Part shown: positions 7,328 to 15,172 of the stretch, piece by piece
Layout: each line of letters starts with the position of its first letter
Position numbering within the stretch: the first letter of the stretch is position 1
DNA from: CAYUPI01 sp964446585
GTDB lineage: Bacteria > Verrucomicrobiota > Verrucomicrobiia > Limisphaerales > UBA8199
Reading direction: 5' to 3'
NCBI GenBank assembly: GCA_964446585.1
Contig: CAYUPI010000089.1
Location: 1 to 16,915, forward strand
Length of the DNA: 16,915 nt
Translations under genes and position numbers: made by a program
The notes under the pieces: model-generated
Database searches by the model: none
Seen by the model: only the letters and a program-made list of their open reading frames with translations
What the model was told of the DNA's origin: nothing

Positions 7328-8223
7328 TTCCGACCCTCCTGCTGGTGCTCGTAGAAGCGCCGGAAGAGGCTCTCGAGGTCCGGTCGTCCGATGCTTAGCT
7401 CCTCCACCGGCTTCCCCGCGAGAAAGTCCACCAGCCGATGCGCCGGGCCGTTAAGCGTCCCCTGCCACACCGTGCTGTCGCGATGCGTCAGGGTGAGGAA
7501 CTCGGGCGGCGCAAGCTCGTTCGTACAGGATTCGTTCTTCCACCAGATTGTCACGTCGTGCCCAGCGCGCGCCCGCAGCGTGGTCAGGGACTCATCGGCA
7601 ACCAACTCGCCGTCGCGCACGATCGCCACGCGGTCGCACAACTGCTCGACTTCCCCGAGTGAATGGCTGGAGAAGAAAACGGTGTGCCCCGCGCCGGCCA
7701 AAAGGCGCAGCAGGTCGTGGAGCGCTTGCTGCATCAGCGGGTCCAGGCTGCTGGTGGGCTCATCGAGCACCAGCAAACGCGGCGAGTGGGCCAGGGCGAG
7801 AATGAGGCCCAGCTTCTGACGCATGCCGCGCGACATGTCGCGCACCTTGACGCGCAGGTCGAGGTCAAAGCGGCCGGCCAGTTCGCCACCCGCGCGCGTC
7901 AGGTCCCGCCCCCGCACCGCGCCGAAAATCGCCAGCGCCTGGGTCCCGTTCATCCACGCCGGCAGGCGCAGGTCGCCGGGCACGTAGCCCACGTCTCGCT
8001 TGATCGCTTTGCTTTCGCGCCAGCAATCCAAACCGAAAATGCGGGCCGCTCCGCTGGTGGGCCGCAGGAACCCAAGCATCACCCGGATCGTCGTGGTCTT
8101 GCCGGCGCCATTGGGCCCCAGGAAACCGAATAACGCTCCCTCAGGAACGGAGAGCGAGACGCGCTCGATCCCGCGCCTGCGTCCATAGCAGCGCGTCAGA
8201 TTCTCCAGGTGGATCAGCGGCAC
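7324..8223 (-). CDS. ABC-2 type transporter ATP-binding protein
   Basis: This ATPase subunit is paired with the downstream permease. The 299-residue protein has Walker A GPNGAGKTT (36-44), signature MSRGMRQKLGL (130-140, SRG in place of SGG), Walker B LLVLDEP (150-156) and switch His187 in SSHSL. The Q-loop reads VGYVPGDLRLP (78-88), so the usual Gln is Gly83; a YVPGD motif is recurrent in part of this ABC-2 subfamily. Its own C-terminal domain (about 220-299) has no recognisable ligand site. The start is a GTG at 8223 with no clear ribosome site, chosen because the family N-terminus begins there. The 165-base gap upstream (8224-8388) shows no gene; a few TTCGG-like repeats near 8359-8381 are the only pattern. 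Confidence 0.93.
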   Translation of the reverse strand: MPLIHLENLTRCYGRRRGIERVSLSVPEGALFGFLGPNGAGKTTTIRVMLGFLRPTSGAARIFGLDCWRESKAIKRDVGYVPGDLRLPAWMNGTQALAIFGAVRGRDLTRAGGELAGRFDLDLRVKVRDMSRGMRQKLGLILALAHSPRLLVLDEPTSSLDPLMQQALHDLLRLLAGAGHTVFFSSHSLGEVEQLCDRVAIVRDGELVADESLTTLRARAGHDVTIWWKNESCTNELAPPEFLTLTHRDSTVWQGTLNGPAHRLVDFLAGKPVEELSIGRPDLESLFRRFYEHQQEGRK

Positions 8224-8388
8224 CGCCGAATCTTATCAGGAGCATGAGGCCGAAGCCATCGAATGATCCAGCGATCCCCGACTCATCCGCGCCATGAGTT
8301 TGGGTTTGAGAGTTCGGGCTTCCTCTCGCCGCGCTGGCGTGCCGTCGCAGCGGGTCGGGATTCGGGTCTCGGCCTTCGGATTTCTGGT

Positions 8389-9780
8389 CTATGGCAGTTC
8401 CACCCGGTACCGATAATAATCGGCCAGCATCCATTCCTTTTCGCTTTGCTCGCCGTAGCGTGTCAAAAAAACCACCAACTCCCCGGTCTGGCGATCTTGG
8501 TAGAAACGGAAATTCGACAACTGAACACGCGGCGAGTCATTAAACGTTCGCTCATCCACGGCAAAAATCGTCTCGCGCTTCAGAGCGAAAGGCGACTCCT
8601 GCACTTCAACAAGGAAGAGCGGTGAACGCGGCCAGTTGCCGTTGGGCCGTTCGCCGCGGAGTGCGAGGTTGCCCAGCCAATAAAGCCTGCCGTTCTTGAC
8701 CGAACGGAAAAAGGCGGACCCATTGGCGCCCGATTCGATCGGCTCACCACCGGTCGCCGGCAACGGCAGCGGCGCCGACCACGTCTCGCCATCGTCCACG
8801 GAGAAGCTGAGCCATTTGTAGCCCGGCTGATTCCGGAATGCGCTGTTGTCCCCGCGGCAAACGGCTGCGATGCGGCCATCTCGCAGTTCGGTTAGCGCGT
8901 TCTCGTCTAATCCTCGCGAACTCCGCTCGGGTTCGATCTGGAGCGGTTGGCCGAGATGAAATGAAAGGTCGCGGCCGCGCGACCATTCGCCGATCACCGT
9001 CACTACCTCGTCCACCGGCGCCCACGTGCTCTTGTAATGGATCGCCTTGCCCTCGGCATCGACGCGCTTGCGCATGCCGGGAAAGAGCAGACATCCGCGC
9101 GCAGTCTTGATCGGAAACGAGAAGCTCATGGCCGGCGTACGCTGGCCGGGAAATTTCAATTCGCGCCGCTCCGTCCACTTGCCGTTCGCCGGATCATAGA
9201 TGTTTAGCTCCAATCCGTAATCCGTGTCCACGTTCAGCTTGTCGCGCGGATAGAGCGTGTGATCGACCAGCACAATCAGCTTTTCGGCGTCCGGATCAAA
9301 AAACGCTGCCGGCTCGGCGTAGCGCATCCGGCCTTCGGGAACGACGCTGCTTTTCCAGCGAACTTCTGGCTTCGACCAGGTACGGCCATTGTCCGCACTG
9401 AGCTGGATCGCATAGTCATCGTAGCCGTCGGAATAATCCTCGCGGCCGAAACAGTGCATCAGGACCGGCTTCGTCTTGCTGACATAGGTAATAAAACCCG
9501 TGGCGACCGGCCGGCCGTTTGCATGGCGTAGGAGAACCTCTTTTGAAATGACCTTCGGCCGGCTGACCAAAGGCGTCTGCGTGGCCGTGGGCTTCATTTC
9601 GGCCGCCACGGCTTCGCACACGAAGTAAACAATCAGGATCAGCCCAAGTCCTGCTTTCTCGCTAGGCTTCGCGACGTCGGACCGAAGTGCGCAGAGTAAG
9701 AGCGCGCTCATCCTGAGGCGGCATAGTATGTGGTTGTCCTGTGCTTCGCAAGAAAGTGCCTTCGCTGTGGCGGTCTTCAT
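8389..9780 (-). CDS. Secreted Asp-box (BNR) protein of the sialidase-like six-bladed propeller superfamily
   Basis: The 463-residue protein carries two Asp-boxes, SADNGRTWS (128-136) and SVDDGETWS (327-335), the loop motif S-x-D-x-G-x-x-W of sialidase-like propellers. DENALTELRDGRIAAVCRG (292-310) resembles the strand with the conserved acidic residue in exo-sialidase-like proteins. A hydrophobic stretch AGLGLILIVYFVCEAVAA (43-60) followed by EMKP looks like a signal peptide, so the product is probably exported. The stretch of 42 residues before it is too long for a usual signal peptide. An internal ATG at 9711 (residue 24) may be the real start; neither start has a good ribosome site. Relatives include glycan hydrolases and non-catalytic propellers, and the complete arginine triad was not identified, so enzyme activity is open. 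Confidence 0.8.
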   Translation of the reverse strand: MKTATAKALSCEAQDNHILCRLRMSALLLCALRSDVAKPSEKAGLGLILIVYFVCEAVAAEMKPTATQTPLVSRPKVISKEVLLRHANGRPVATGFITYVSKTKPVLMHCFGREDYSDGYDDYAIQLSADNGRTWSKPEVRWKSSVVPEGRMRYAEPAAFFDPDAEKLIVLVDHTLYPRDKLNVDTDYGLELNIYDPANGKWTERRELKFPGQRTPAMSFSFPIKTARGCLLFPGMRKRVDAEGKAIHYKSTWAPVDEVVTVIGEWSRGRDLSFHLGQPLQIEPERSSRGLDENALTELRDGRIAAVCRGDNSAFRNQPGYKWLSFSVDDGETWSAPLPLPATGGEPIESGANGSAFFRSVKNGRLYWLGNLALRGERPNGNWPRSPLFLVEVQESPFALKRETIFAVDERTFNDSPRVQLSNFRFYQDRQTGELVVFLTRYGEQSEKEWMLADYYRYRVELP

Positions 9781-10154
9781 CAGGAATTATCCAACGAGTT
9801 ACCACTCCGCCTGACCTGGCCGGCACCGGAATCCACAATCGCGTCTAATCGAAAGTGATTTGGACCGAAGAGGCGGGCCCGCCCACAAAAAATCGTCGCG
9901 CTTTTCCTGTAGCTGGAGCAAGACCAGTTAGTGTTCGAGCATGCGGGCGCGATAATGATTTACGGAAGAGCTCAGCACAGTTGCAATAAGGCATCGCCTC
10001 AATCTTTGCAAAGGTCTGGACTGCGGGAATTCCGAGTCGTTCCCCGTATTCAGGGCAGCGTTTCTCGACGTGTGCTTTCCTTTTGATTGCGATCTTAACC
10101 GCCTGACGGATAAAATTCCCGCGTGCAGGCAGGTGTGAGATTACGACCCAGAAT
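9781..10154. other. 374-bp spacer between divergent genes, holding palindromes and likely promoters
   Basis: The sialidase-like gene leaves to the left and the ABC-peptidase operon to the right, so both promoters should lie here. No believable gene was found; one minus-strand frame (9845-10207) has no family features. Two perfect palindromes are present: GGCGGGCCCGCC (9872-9883, followed by six A) and CTTTGCAAAG (10004-10013). GATAAT on the minus strand (9786-9791) is a possible -10 for the leftward gene, but would leave almost no leader before the ATG at 9780, which slightly favours the internal start. Confidence 0.45.
10087..10116 (+). promoter_or_regulatory. Possible promoter of the ABC-peptidase operon
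   Basis: TTGCGA (10087-10092) and TAAAAT (10111-10116) are separated by 18 bases and resemble a housekeeping -35/-10 pair. They lie 39 bases before the ATG at 10155. GCCTG/CAGGC (10101-10105/10126-10130) brackets the -10 as a weak inverted repeat and might be an operator. No Shine-Dalgarno is visible before 10155. Confidence 0.3.
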
Positions 10155-11219
10155 ATGGAATCGGATGGCCAACCAACCTCAGCTACCGAACCACCACCTG
10201 TCATCACCTTGAGCGAGCCGGCTCCGGTCTTGCGTGCTCAGGGTTTGAGACGCGCTTTTGGTAAAGTGAAGGCAGTGGATGGCCTCGATCTGACCGTATA
10301 TCAGGGCGAGATCTATGGATTCCTGGGAGTCAACGGAGCAGGCAAGACCACAGCCATCCGGTTGCTCATGGGTATCATCAAAGCTGATGAGGGGTCCATC
10401 GAATTGCTGGGAGAGAAAACGCGCCGCATAACCATCAAGCAGAAACAATCCATTGGCTACGTTTCTCAGGAGCAGACTTTTTATCCCTGGATGACCTGTC
10501 GCGCGTTAGGCCGCTTTGTCGGCGGGCTTTACCCAAATTGGGACGCAACTGAATTTGAACGGCTGATTCGCGTTCTTGACCTGCCACTCGATCGCAAAGC
10601 TTCGCAGTTGTCAGGCGGGATGCGTGTGAAACTGGCGCTCGCCCTTGCGCTGGCGCCACGCCCGACCGTTCTAATCCTGGACGAACCAACCTCGGGCCTG
10701 GATCCCCTGGCGCGGAGAGAGTTTCTGGAGATCATTCAGCGAGAGGCCCGTGAACATCGCCGTACCACTCTATTCTCTTCTCACATTATTGGAGAGATCG
10801 AGCGGGTTGCGGATCGAGTTGGAATCATTCATCGGGGTCGAATGCTTTACGAAGGCACCCTCCAGGACCTGCGCGCTTCTGTCCGGCTGGTTCAACTGCC
10901 GGTAGAAACAGGGCCGCTACAGCCTCCACCCATTCCAGCGTCGCGCTCCGAGCCGGAATCGGATTCGTCTGCCGAGGCCCCTCAGGTTTTGGTCCCGCCG
11001 GTTCTTCCACCCGTCCCAGCAACGCGGACAGAACCGCCGCTTGTTCCCGACGGTTTCCAAATATTGCGGGATGAAACCCACGGTGCAATGCGCTCGCTCG
11101 TACTTCGCGCCCATCCGTCAGTGTGGGTAAACTATCATCGCGACTATGGTGAAATTCATCTCCTCCCAGTCGAGGACATTTTCGTTGCGCTGGTCGGCAA
11201 GGGAGCGATCGTGACATGA
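10155..11219 (+). CDS. ABC transporter ATPase with proline-rich linker; first gene of the ABC-peptidase operon
   Basis: This is the only ATPase of the operon and should drive the two permease-peptidase proteins encoded next. The 354 residues hold Walker A GVNGAGKTT (58-66), Q-loop Gln105 in GYVSQEQTFYPW, signature LSGGMRVKL (152-160), Walker B VLILDEP (172-178) and switch His210 in FSSHII, so it should hydrolyse ATP. After the ATPase core comes a Pro/Glu/Ala-rich linker (about 254-298), then a small C-terminal domain ending LPVEDIFVALVGKG, as in other ABC-2 ATPases. The linker is the odd part and suggests a flexible tether. About 24 residues precede the core. The stop overlaps the next start by four bases (ATGA, 11216-11219). 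Confidence 0.93.
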   Translation: MESDGQPTSATEPPPVITLSEPAPVLRAQGLRRAFGKVKAVDGLDLTVYQGEIYGFLGVNGAGKTTAIRLLMGIIKADEGSIELLGEKTRRITIKQKQSIGYVSQEQTFYPWMTCRALGRFVGGLYPNWDATEFERLIRVLDLPLDRKASQLSGGMRVKLALALALAPRPTVLILDEPTSGLDPLARREFLEIIQREAREHRRTTLFSSHIIGEIERVADRVGIIHRGRMLYEGTLQDLRASVRLVQLPVETGPLQPPPIPASRSEPESDSSAEAPQVLVPPVLPPVPATRTEPPLVPDGFQILRDETHGAMRSLVLRAHPSVWVNYHRDYGEIHLLPVEDIFVALVGKGAIVT

Positions 11220-13102
11220 CTTGGACACTGCTCCAAAAGGAGTTGCGGCAGCATTGGCTGGCCCTGCTGGCCGTGCTGGCGGCAAGCGCAATCAGCGATC
11301 TCTTCATCATCGCCGCCACCGCAGCCAAAGGCGGATCCGAAACTCCTCTGGACGGACTGCGGATTTTCCTGATGTTGATCGGTTCGGTCAGCGCGCTGGT
11401 GATAAACCACCGATTGGTCGTCGTAGAATATCAGTCAAAAACACAGTTATTCCTCGAAGGTCTTCCCGTGCCTCGTTGGCGCATGGTCGCACTCAAGTAT
11501 GGACTGGCTTCAGTGACGATCTTCCTGGTGGTCGGAATGAGCTTCGCCATCGCCTGCTTTCTTTCCTGGCGCCACGAAGGAATGACGCCCCGATTTCTGC
11601 AGATCATCGCGCTCCGATCCTTTTCAATAGCGTGGTTTCTCCAAAGCCTCTGCTTCCTCATGGGTCTGACCGGCCGATACCGCCTCGCGCTATATCTGAC
11701 CATTCTCCTCTGCTTCGCGTTCCTGGCAGAAGAGAAGGCCCTCGAATTTCGCCATTTTGGGCCCTTCGCATTGCTCGATTCCCATTTCGCTTATGAGCGC
11801 GAGGAGATCCCCTGGCAGGCCCTTAATGCCACATGGGGGCTGAGCCTGATTTTCACATTTTTTGCGGCGGGCCTGACTTTGGTCCGGGAAGGCTCTGTGG
11901 CAGCGCTGCTCGCTGAAAAAATGTCGCACCGCGAAAAGGTTCTCATTGCTGCGATAATTTGCGGCCTGTTGTTTGCAACCTCGACGCTGAGCGAGAAAGC
12001 TAAAAAATCGCCGTTCGATCTCAAGAACGCGGCGGAGGCCCGCGCACAGGGAGTGAGCGTCAAGGTAGCATCCGGTGCGGGAGAAAATGATCCGGGATCG
12101 GTTCGTCTTGCCAACCATGTCGCGACCGAGCTTGGGGCCATGCGTGAATTCCTCGGGATGAAAGAATTGCCATTCATATTTGTTGTGCGCCGGCAAGATC
12201 TCGACGCGAATCGTTTTGAACGCGGTGAATTGGCCAAATCTGAAGGAGTTCATGTTCATGCCAACTTCACTTCGAAAGATTGGGAGGACCCACAATTCCT
12301 GGCCTGGTTGATACCTGAAGTGCTGATTGTAGCCAGCCATGAACGCGCGAAACTCGAATCAAGGCGTTGGGTTCTGGACGGATTCGGTTGGTTTTGGGTT
12401 AAACGTGGTCATCCCGAGGCAGGACTGACAAACGATCGCGCACTGGCGTTGCGAGCCCTCTATGGCGTCGAACATGGATTTTCTTTGGCGGACCTGGATG
12501 GATGGCTGAGTTTCCGCGAACGGATTGGCGAAGACATCGCCGCGGGCGTTGCCTGGTCCGGCCTTGTGACGCTTGCCCGTCGCGAAGGCGCTGAATCTTG
12601 TCAAAAGTTTCTTCAGAAAATACTTGGGTCTAAACAATCGAAGGACTTCCGCGCGTTATTCAGCAAAGCCCCATGGCCGCAAGTTCTTCGTGAACAAACA
12701 CGCACAAGTCCTCAAACCTTCTTTCAGCAATGGCGGGAAGAGCTGGCCTCCGCGCATTTACTTTTTGGAGAAGAGCTTGCGCAGCTTCCCAGGCTGCGAG
12801 GCAAGGTGAACTTTATGCCCGTCTCAGCAAGTTCCCGAAAGGTCAAATTCCGCATTATCGTGGATCCGGTTCCTGTTTCCGATGTTCGCTACTCGTTTCT
12901 CTATCAGCAAGTGACAGGTTTCAACGAAGAGTTGAGCGCAAAATCATTTCAGCGGGAACAGAACAGCTATCTTCACAGCCCTAAAGCCGAATTGCCGGGA
13001 ACCTACTCGCGCGAACAGCGCCTGTGCTGGACAGTGGCATTGTATGTGCCGGCGCTTGGGTGTCAGGTCATCTCCGGCTTTAACCGCGACCAAATTCCAT
13101 GA
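11216..13102 (+). CDS. ABC-2 permease fused to a degenerate, probably non-catalytic, gluzincin-like domain
   Basis: The 628-residue protein has a membrane half with about seven hydrophobic segments (near 13-35, 48-69, 94-118, 128-150, 155-172, 207-223, 242-258). The loop after the second, TQLFLEGLPVPRWRMVALK, is the ABC-2 coupling segment and should be cytoplasmic. An odd number of segments then places the C-terminal half (about 259-628) outside. That half parallels the peptidase domain of the next gene, but the metal site is broken: PEVLI (367-371) stands where the partner has HETTH, and LDGFGWFW (387-394) where it has HEGLATYI. Only the central Glu (368) remains. Lengths, topology and C-terminal end (QVISGF) match the neighbour, so the two are probably old duplicates. 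GGGAG lies at 11201-11205. It overlaps the next gene by ATGA. Confidence 0.8.
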   Translation: MTWTLLQKELRQHWLALLAVLAASAISDLFIIAATAAKGGSETPLDGLRIFLMLIGSVSALVINHRLVVVEYQSKTQLFLEGLPVPRWRMVALKYGLASVTIFLVVGMSFAIACFLSWRHEGMTPRFLQIIALRSFSIAWFLQSLCFLMGLTGRYRLALYLTILLCFAFLAEEKALEFRHFGPFALLDSHFAYEREEIPWQALNATWGLSLIFTFFAAGLTLVREGSVAALLAEKMSHREKVLIAAIICGLLFATSTLSEKAKKSPFDLKNAAEARAQGVSVKVASGAGENDPGSVRLANHVATELGAMREFLGMKELPFIFVVRRQDLDANRFERGELAKSEGVHVHANFTSKDWEDPQFLAWLIPEVLIVASHERAKLESRRWVLDGFGWFWVKRGHPEAGLTNDRALALRALYGVEHGFSLADLDGWLSFRERIGEDIAAGVAWSGLVTLARREGAESCQKFLQKILGSKQSKDFRALFSKAPWPQVLREQTRTSPQTFFQQWREELASAHLLFGEELAQLPRLRGKVNFMPVSASSRKVKFRIIVDPVPVSDVRYSFLYQQVTGFNEELSAKSFQREQNSYLHSPKAELPGTYSREQRLCWTVALYVPALGCQVISGFNRDQIP

Positions 13103-14967
13103 GCCATCCGCTGTTGCGGAAAGAAGGTCGATCGCTGGTTCCCTTTCTTGGTCTGGTTGTTTTCTTTAACCTGCTCGACTGGGCGGATGAGTTCCTCACC
13201 AAATTTCCCGATCAATACCCCCTGGCCAAACTGCTGGAGGAGAGCACAGGCGAGCATGTGATGATGTTCACCGTCGCTTTCGCGCTCGCAGCGAGCCTTC
13301 TGGTGCGCGAAGGGGATGAAGGCACACTCGCTTTCCTGGACGGCCTTCCGCTCAGCAGAACCCGGGTCTTTCTTACAAAGGCTGGGCTCGCTCTCGGCGT
13401 CCTTTGGCTCTTTCCGCTTTCCGATCTCCTCCTGAAAATGACTCTCTGTTCCTGGTCCCGCACTTCCCTCGAACCGAAATTATGGTGGCAGCCGCTGGTC
13501 ACCGGCACCGTTCTCGATTTCATATCTTGCTTCGTTTTCCTTTCGTTTAGTCTGGCGCTCTCATTCCTGCGCCGTTTTTCATTGCTCGTTCTGGGCATTC
13601 TCATTTGCGGCTGGTTGCTTCTTCGTGAACTGCAAGTGCCCTTCGTCACTTTGCTTAACATTTTCGATTTGAGCGAACCGGCATTTCAGGGCCGGCAGTG
13701 GCTGATTCCCAAATCCAAACTCGCCGTTCAGTTGGGATTCGGTGCGGTCTGCTTTGGAATCGGGTTCGGATCGTTTCAGATGATGGGTGATGCGGCGCAA
13801 CGTTTTGGCGAGCGGGTAAAGCGTCGCCCGGGAGCTATAGTCATTAGCGGTGCAGGAATGGTTTTGGCCGTCATTTTGTGGATTGGTCTCATCATCTATT
13901 GGGGTGAACACAGCGACAATGCCACCGAGCGCAAAGTCTCCTATCAGGAATGGAGGACGAGTCGTGCTCACACGGCCCGTTACGAATTTCTCTACCAGGA
14001 AAACCAGGGCACGCTCGTGAACCAGCTTCTGGACCGCGCCGATTCCGTCGAGAGCCGGGTGCGCCACTTTCTACATGCCCAACAGATGCCCTCAATCATG
14101 GCGGACCTAACAGGCTCCTCTCCCACTACGCTCGGCCTGGCGCATTGGAAACGCGTGCAAATCGAACTTGCCAAAATCACCGGCGGCGTTGACGAGTTGG
14201 AAGCGGTCCTCGGCCACGAAACGACTCATGTCTATATCAGCCGCGAATCTCAGTCCAGGATCGAGGACGATTTTAATTCGACAAGGTTCTTCCACGAAGG
14301 CCTTGCCACCTATATCGAATTTCACCTGTTTCGCCCTAACGATCAGTTGGACCGGTTATTGCGTGTTGCGGCGACGATGCACGCTCGGCACGAGGTTGAT
14401 TTTGACGAACTCTTCGATAGCGAAACCCTCGCCAGCAAGCGCGACACTGACCTCGTTTATCCACTGGGTGAGGTTTTCGTATCCGCTCTCATCAAACGTT
14501 ACGGCGAGAAATCCGTCGGACAGGTCATACGCGCTTTTGCTCGGCCCGACGCGCCAAAAGGTCTAAAAGGCATCGAACTCTGGCGCGACATTTTGCACGC
14601 TTGTGGGGGCAATCTCAGTGAGGTGGCAGACTCGTTCTTTGCTGAACTTGAACAAGCGGTCACCGAACAACGCCAGTTCGTCGATTCGCTGCCGCGTCTG
14701 CGTGCAGCTGTGCAGCAAAAGAATAACGACGTTGTCGTGCGGGCTTCTCATAAAGGCCGTGCTGCTGGGACAATTGTTTGTCGCTTCCGTCCACGTGTGG
14801 ATACGCCTGAGCGTCTCTACCTCTATCCCATTGCCCGGGAGCAGGACATTTTCCGTTTGTCGCGCTCGTACCTTCCCGAGCAGTCCTTCTGGTACCAACT
14901 TGGCTGGCGCGAGCCCAACGCCAGCCAGACGATTTATGAACCATGGGTGGAGACGACTTTGAGGTGA
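13099..14967 (+). CDS. ABC-2 permease fused to an intact extracytoplasmic gluzincin metallopeptidase domain
   Basis: The 622-residue protein has about seven hydrophobic segments (near 15-28, 54-70, 91-113, 136-156, 160-178, 207-226, 248-268). Charged loops fit an N-terminus inside: REGDEGTLAFLDGLPLSRTRVFLTK (70-94, coupling segment), LRR (157-159) and RFGERVKRR (235-243) would be cytoplasmic, which places residues 269-622 outside. That region has HETTH (373-377, bases 14215-14229) and, 22 residues on, HEGLATYIEF, where Glu400 would be the third zinc ligand; Glu374 would be the base. The later helix YPLGEVFVSALIKRYGEKSV is also usual in peptidase MA-like enzymes. A C-terminal beta-rich part follows (about 540-622). 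Substrate and cleavage specificity are unknown. It probably pairs with the preceding protein and the ATPase. Confidence 0.85.
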   Translation: MSHPLLRKEGRSLVPFLGLVVFFNLLDWADEFLTKFPDQYPLAKLLEESTGEHVMMFTVAFALAASLLVREGDEGTLAFLDGLPLSRTRVFLTKAGLALGVLWLFPLSDLLLKMTLCSWSRTSLEPKLWWQPLVTGTVLDFISCFVFLSFSLALSFLRRFSLLVLGILICGWLLLRELQVPFVTLLNIFDLSEPAFQGRQWLIPKSKLAVQLGFGAVCFGIGFGSFQMMGDAAQRFGERVKRRPGAIVISGAGMVLAVILWIGLIIYWGEHSDNATERKVSYQEWRTSRAHTARYEFLYQENQGTLVNQLLDRADSVESRVRHFLHAQQMPSIMADLTGSSPTTLGLAHWKRVQIELAKITGGVDELEAVLGHETTHVYISRESQSRIEDDFNSTRFFHEGLATYIEFHLFRPNDQLDRLLRVAATMHARHEVDFDELFDSETLASKRDTDLVYPLGEVFVSALIKRYGEKSVGQVIRAFARPDAPKGLKGIELWRDILHACGGNLSEVADSFFAELEQAVTEQRQFVDSLPRLRAAVQQKNNDVVVRASHKGRAAGTIVCRFRPRVDTPERLYLYPIAREQDIFRLSRSYLPEQSFWYQLGWREPNASQTIYEPWVETTLR

Positions 14968-15021
14968 CGCCGATTTTTCTGAGGTCATTGTGATCCGATA
15001 ATTGTGAAACTAGTGCGTTTA

Positions 15022-15058
15022 CGGAGCGCGGCTGTGCGCTAGGCCCTGCCGCACTCCG
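15022..15058. repeat. Imperfect inverted repeat between the ABC-peptidase operon and sufD
   Basis: Eleven bases from 15022 (CGGAGCGCGGC) pair with 15048-15058 (GCCGCACTCCG) at ten of eleven positions around a 15-base loop. No T-run follows. It lies between two units that read the same way, so it may end the upstream one, or be a small REP-type repeat. The rest of the 205-base gap (14968-15172) holds a 14-base-spaced direct repeat ATTGTGA (14987-14993 and 15001-15007) and no clear promoter. Confidence 0.4.
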
Positions 15059-15172
15059 GTGGCGGTATCGATGCACCGCTCGTCAAGCCGGTCCAGCCCG
15101 TGCTTGCCTCATGGCGCGGCTGTTGTAAGCTGTCTGACTCGATTTGGATGAGATTCGGAACCGACACATACC

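Noticed and set aside
8224..8388. TTCGG-like repeats between the sialidase-like gene and the ABC ATPase gene
   Set aside because: The units are short and irregular (for example in 8359-8381) and form neither a clear array nor a hairpin.
8969..8986. Inverted repeat around GGTCGCGGCCGCGCGACC inside the sialidase-like gene
   Set aside because: It lies in coding sequence and encodes an ordinary Arg/Gly-rich turn; GC-rich coding DNA often gives such palindromes.
9845..10207. Minus-strand open frame of 120 codons in the divergent spacer
   Set aside because: It overlaps the start of the ATPase gene, has no recognisable domain or ribosome site, and its composition looks like translated non-coding DNA. 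A decayed gene cannot be excluded.
10155..14967. Reading the operon as a plain lantibiotic- or bacteriocin-type exporter
   Set aside because: No precursor peptide gene, modification enzyme or C39-type peptidase was found; the peptidase is of HExxH type and fused to the permease.
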